Source: Euryarchaeota archaeon UBA105 (GTDB lineage Archaea > Thermoplasmatota > Poseidoniia > Poseidoniales > Thalassarchaeaceae). Taken from it: a DNA stretch of 14,661 bases. The stretch lies in NCBI GenBank assembly GCA_002496905.1, contig DALV01000071.1, positions 1 to 14,661 on the forward strand. The letters run 5' to 3'. Below are positions 13,661-14,661 of the stretch, one piece after another. The translations under genes and the position numbers were made by a program. Position 1 is the first letter of the stretch. Each line of letters begins with the position of its first letter. The notes beneath the pieces were generated by a model that saw only the letters and a list, made by a program, of their open reading frames with translations, had not been told where the DNA came from and did no database searches.

Positions 13661-14023
13661 ATGCGACTACTGTTTGTGTGTGTGGGGAATACCTGTCGAA
13701 GCCAAATGGCTGAAGCGTTAGCTCGACACTTTGGCCATGAAGCAGCATCTGCAGGAACACACCCGGGATCAAGTGTTGCTGAAAATTCACTAACAGTGTT
13801 GGAGGAAATGGGGGTTAGCACATCTGGCTTAAGGCCAAAATCTGTAGACGATATAGAAACTGAAGGCTGGGACATGATAATCAGCATGGGCTGTGGAGTT
13901 GAATGTCCAATGCTTCCAATTGCAGAAGATTGGGGGCTCGAGGACCCAGTTGGATTACCCATCGATGTCTATCGAAGTACGAGGGATACAATCATCGAAA
14001 ACCTGCAGAGACTTTCTGCTTAG
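13661..14023 (+). CDS. arsC: Thioredoxin-type arsenate reductase / low-molecular-weight phosphatase fold
   Basis: This 120-aa protein belongs to the low-molecular-weight tyrosine phosphatase fold. It has the P-loop 'CVGNTCRSQMAEA' (7-19), with nucleophile Cys7, Cys12 and Arg13, and the general-acid region 'WGLEDPVG' (91-98) with Asp95. The Q-M-A-E continuation and a second cysteine pair, Cys78 and Cys82 in 'SMGCGVECPMLP', point to thioredoxin-coupled arsenate reductases (pI258 ArsC type), where these cysteines relay the disulfide during reduction of arsenate to arsenite. The spacing of four matches the actinobacterial-type 'MGCGDxCP' variant rather than the spacing of seven in pI258 ArsC. No arsenite pump or ArsR regulator is in the window, so a phosphatase role cannot be excluded. 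ATG at 13661 puts the P-loop at the expected position. Confidence 0.88.
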   Translation: MRLLFVCVGNTCRSQMAEALARHFGHEAASAGTHPGSSVAENSLTVLEEMGVSTSGLRPKSVDDIETEGWDMIISMGCGVECPMLPIAEDWGLEDPVGLPIDVYRSTRDTIIENLQRLSA

Positions 14024-14033
14024 ACCACCGACG

Positions 14034-14042
14034 CTTAGAAAA
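14034..14042 (+). promoter_or_regulatory. Candidate TATA box of the tRNA-Gly gene
   Basis: CTTAGAAAA lies 26-34 bases before the mature tRNA 5' end, close to the usual archaeal TATA distance. It is the most TATA-like block between the ArsC stop and the tRNA, but the match is imperfect. Confidence 0.3.
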
Positions 14043-14067
14043 GTGAGTCTTGATTCCCAAATTTCAC

Positions 14068-14142
14068 ACGAGTGTAGTGTAGTGGTTATCACCGGGCGTT
14101 GCCAACGCCTGAACCCGGGTTCAAATCCCGGCACTCGTACCA
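14068..14142 (+). tRNA. tRNA-Gly(GCC): tRNA-Gly (anticodon GCC) with encoded CCA
   Basis: A full cloverleaf can be folded by eye. The acceptor stem ACGAGTG pairs perfectly with CACTCGT (14132-14138). The D arm GTG/CAC has a T-T mismatch at 13-22 and GG in its loop. The anticodon stem GGGCG/CGCCT encloses loop TTGCCAA with anticodon GCC at 14101-14103. A four-base variable loop GAAC follows, then the T arm CCGGG-TTCAAAT-CCCGG. Discriminator A14139 is followed by encoded CCA. There is no intron. The first pair is A1-U72, unusual for tRNA-Gly, which mostly has G1-C72. The gene points rightward into the convergent surface-protein gene, 12 bases away. Confidence 0.95.
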
Positions 14143-14154
14143 AAATATACCATT

Positions 14155-14661
14155 TCACTTGCCACGTTGTTGGGCTATTTGTTGTTCAGTCCAACCGGCT
14201 TGGCGCAACTCTTCATCGGTATACATTGCAATTGGACTTGGTGGACTTACTTGGTGTGAATAATCCTGAGCAAATTGTTGAGCCTCGGGTTTCTTTCGGG
14301 ATACTGAAACGAAAATTGCTCCACCTGCAATTAATCCGATGAATAACACAACGACTAACACGCTCAATATCATATCACCAGTGGTCTGCCAAAGAGAAAA
14401 ATTGGGGTACACATCTGAATTATCACCTACTCCATCGCCATCTGTGTCCTTCCACTCAGCAGTATTCAACGGGAAGGCATCAAATCCATCATTCCAACCA
14501 TCTGAATCAGTGTCACTGTCCAAGGGGTCAGTACCGGCTGCAATTTCATCGAGGTCCAACAAGCCATCTCCATCGTCATCCAAATCGGCATTGTTTCCTA
14601 CACCATCGCCGTCTGAATCTAGATCCTCACTTGGGTCGTCAGGGAATGCGTCATCGTCATT
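14155..14661 (-). CDS. Thrombospondin type 3 repeat surface protein, C-terminal part (5' end outside window)
   Basis: This is the C-terminal end of a large secreted, membrane-anchored protein; the frame is open to the right edge, so the TTG near 14583 is only an internal Leu. The visible part has repeated acidic calcium-binding motifs of the TSP3 type: DSDGDGVGNNADLDDDGDG, 'DPLDSDTDSDGWNDG' and 'DTDGDGVGDNSDVYP', with AFP-type links between them. A single membrane helix follows ('ILSVLVVVLFIGLIAGGAIFV'), then basic 'SRKKPE', then a cytoplasmic tail with 'YTDEELRQAGWTEQQIAQQRGK'. The repeats bind calcium outside the cell and stiffen the stalk. I associate this tail with many Marine Group II surface proteins, where it may be a sorting or interaction signal. 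The N-terminal domains, and so the function, are not visible. It converges with the tRNA-Gly. Confidence 0.88.
   Translation of the reverse strand, partial: NDDDAFPDDPSEDLDSDGDGVGNNADLDDDGDGLLDLDEIAAGTDPLDSDTDSDGWNDGFDAFPLNTAEWKDTDGDGVGDNSDVYPNFSLWQTTGDMILSVLVVVLFIGLIAGGAIFVSVSRKKPEAQQFAQDYSHQVSPPSPIAMYTDEELRQAGWTEQQIAQQRGK

Noticed and set aside
13661..14023. A complete arsenic resistance operon
   Set aside because: Only the reductase-like gene is present; no ArsR, ArsB or Acr3 is seen nearby.
13893..14342. Plus-strand frame of 149 codons across the tRNA
   Set aside because: It runs through the end of the arsC-like gene, the whole tRNA and the surface-protein gene in the wrong frame.

Overview
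The window looks like chromosomal DNA from a mesophilic marine euryarchaeon, most likely Marine Group II (Poseidoniales). Archaeal signs are a stand-alone Bud32 kinase of the KEOPS complex next to an archaeal-type XTP/dITP pyrophosphatase, a 2-phosphoglycerate-kinase-like P-loop protein, and short or absent leaders. The thrombospondin-type-3 surface protein with a membrane anchor and a 'DEELRQAGWTEQQI' tail is a style I associate with Marine Group II. The assignment is inference from gene content; no rRNA marker is present. Coding density is very high, and two convergent gene pairs end with directly touching stop codons.

Left part (1-5732), acyl-CoA and probable aromatic metabolism. The window opens inside the C-terminal half of a ferritin-like diiron oxygenase that is collinear with BoxB (benzoyl-CoA 2,3-epoxidase) and carries a PaaA-type KEESFH metal motif. 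On the same strand follow an unrecognised 186-aa protein, a 3-hydroxyacyl-CoA dehydrogenase and a SemiSWEET-type small transporter. On the opposite strand are a PaaG-like crotonase (catalytic-Asp type) and an AT-rich SRPBCC protein. Diverging from the crotonase are an aldehyde dehydrogenase and a 2-phosphoglycerate-kinase-like protein. Ring epoxidation, epoxide isomerisation or hydrolysis, semialdehyde oxidation and beta-oxidation are the steps of the aerobic CoA-dependent box and paa pathways. The cluster may therefore be an archaeal route for an aromatic acyl-CoA, though the substrate cannot be read from the sequence.

Middle part (5733-9121), a leftward run on the minus strand. In transcription order it holds Bud32, the XTP/dITP pyrophosphatase (RdgB/HAM1), a two-TM proline-rich protein of unknown function, a canonical enoyl-CoA hydratase and an 84-aa two-TM protein. 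Bud32 and the pyrophosphatase pair tRNA t6A modification with nucleotide-pool cleaning.

Right part (9122-14661). NadA (quinolinate synthase) diverges from Bud32 and collides end to end with a 714-aa membrane protein. That protein joins a PAP2/inositol-phosphorylceramide-synthase-like domain to a large extracytoplasmic beta-rich domain. Upstream of it is an Mrp/NBP35-type P-loop ATPase in which the usual CPxC metal-binding segment is replaced by a segment resembling a bacterial Ig-like (Big) repeat; this is the strangest single gene here. Diverging from Mrp is a thioredoxin-type arsenate reductase (ArsC-like), then a tRNA-Gly(GCC) with encoded CCA. Last is the C-terminal end of a calcium-binding TSP3 surface protein running off the right edge.

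No rRNA, CRISPR array, insertion sequence, integrase or replication origin is visible. No gene-free stretch exceeds 300 bases; the longest is the 134-base Mrp/ArsC divergent spacer.
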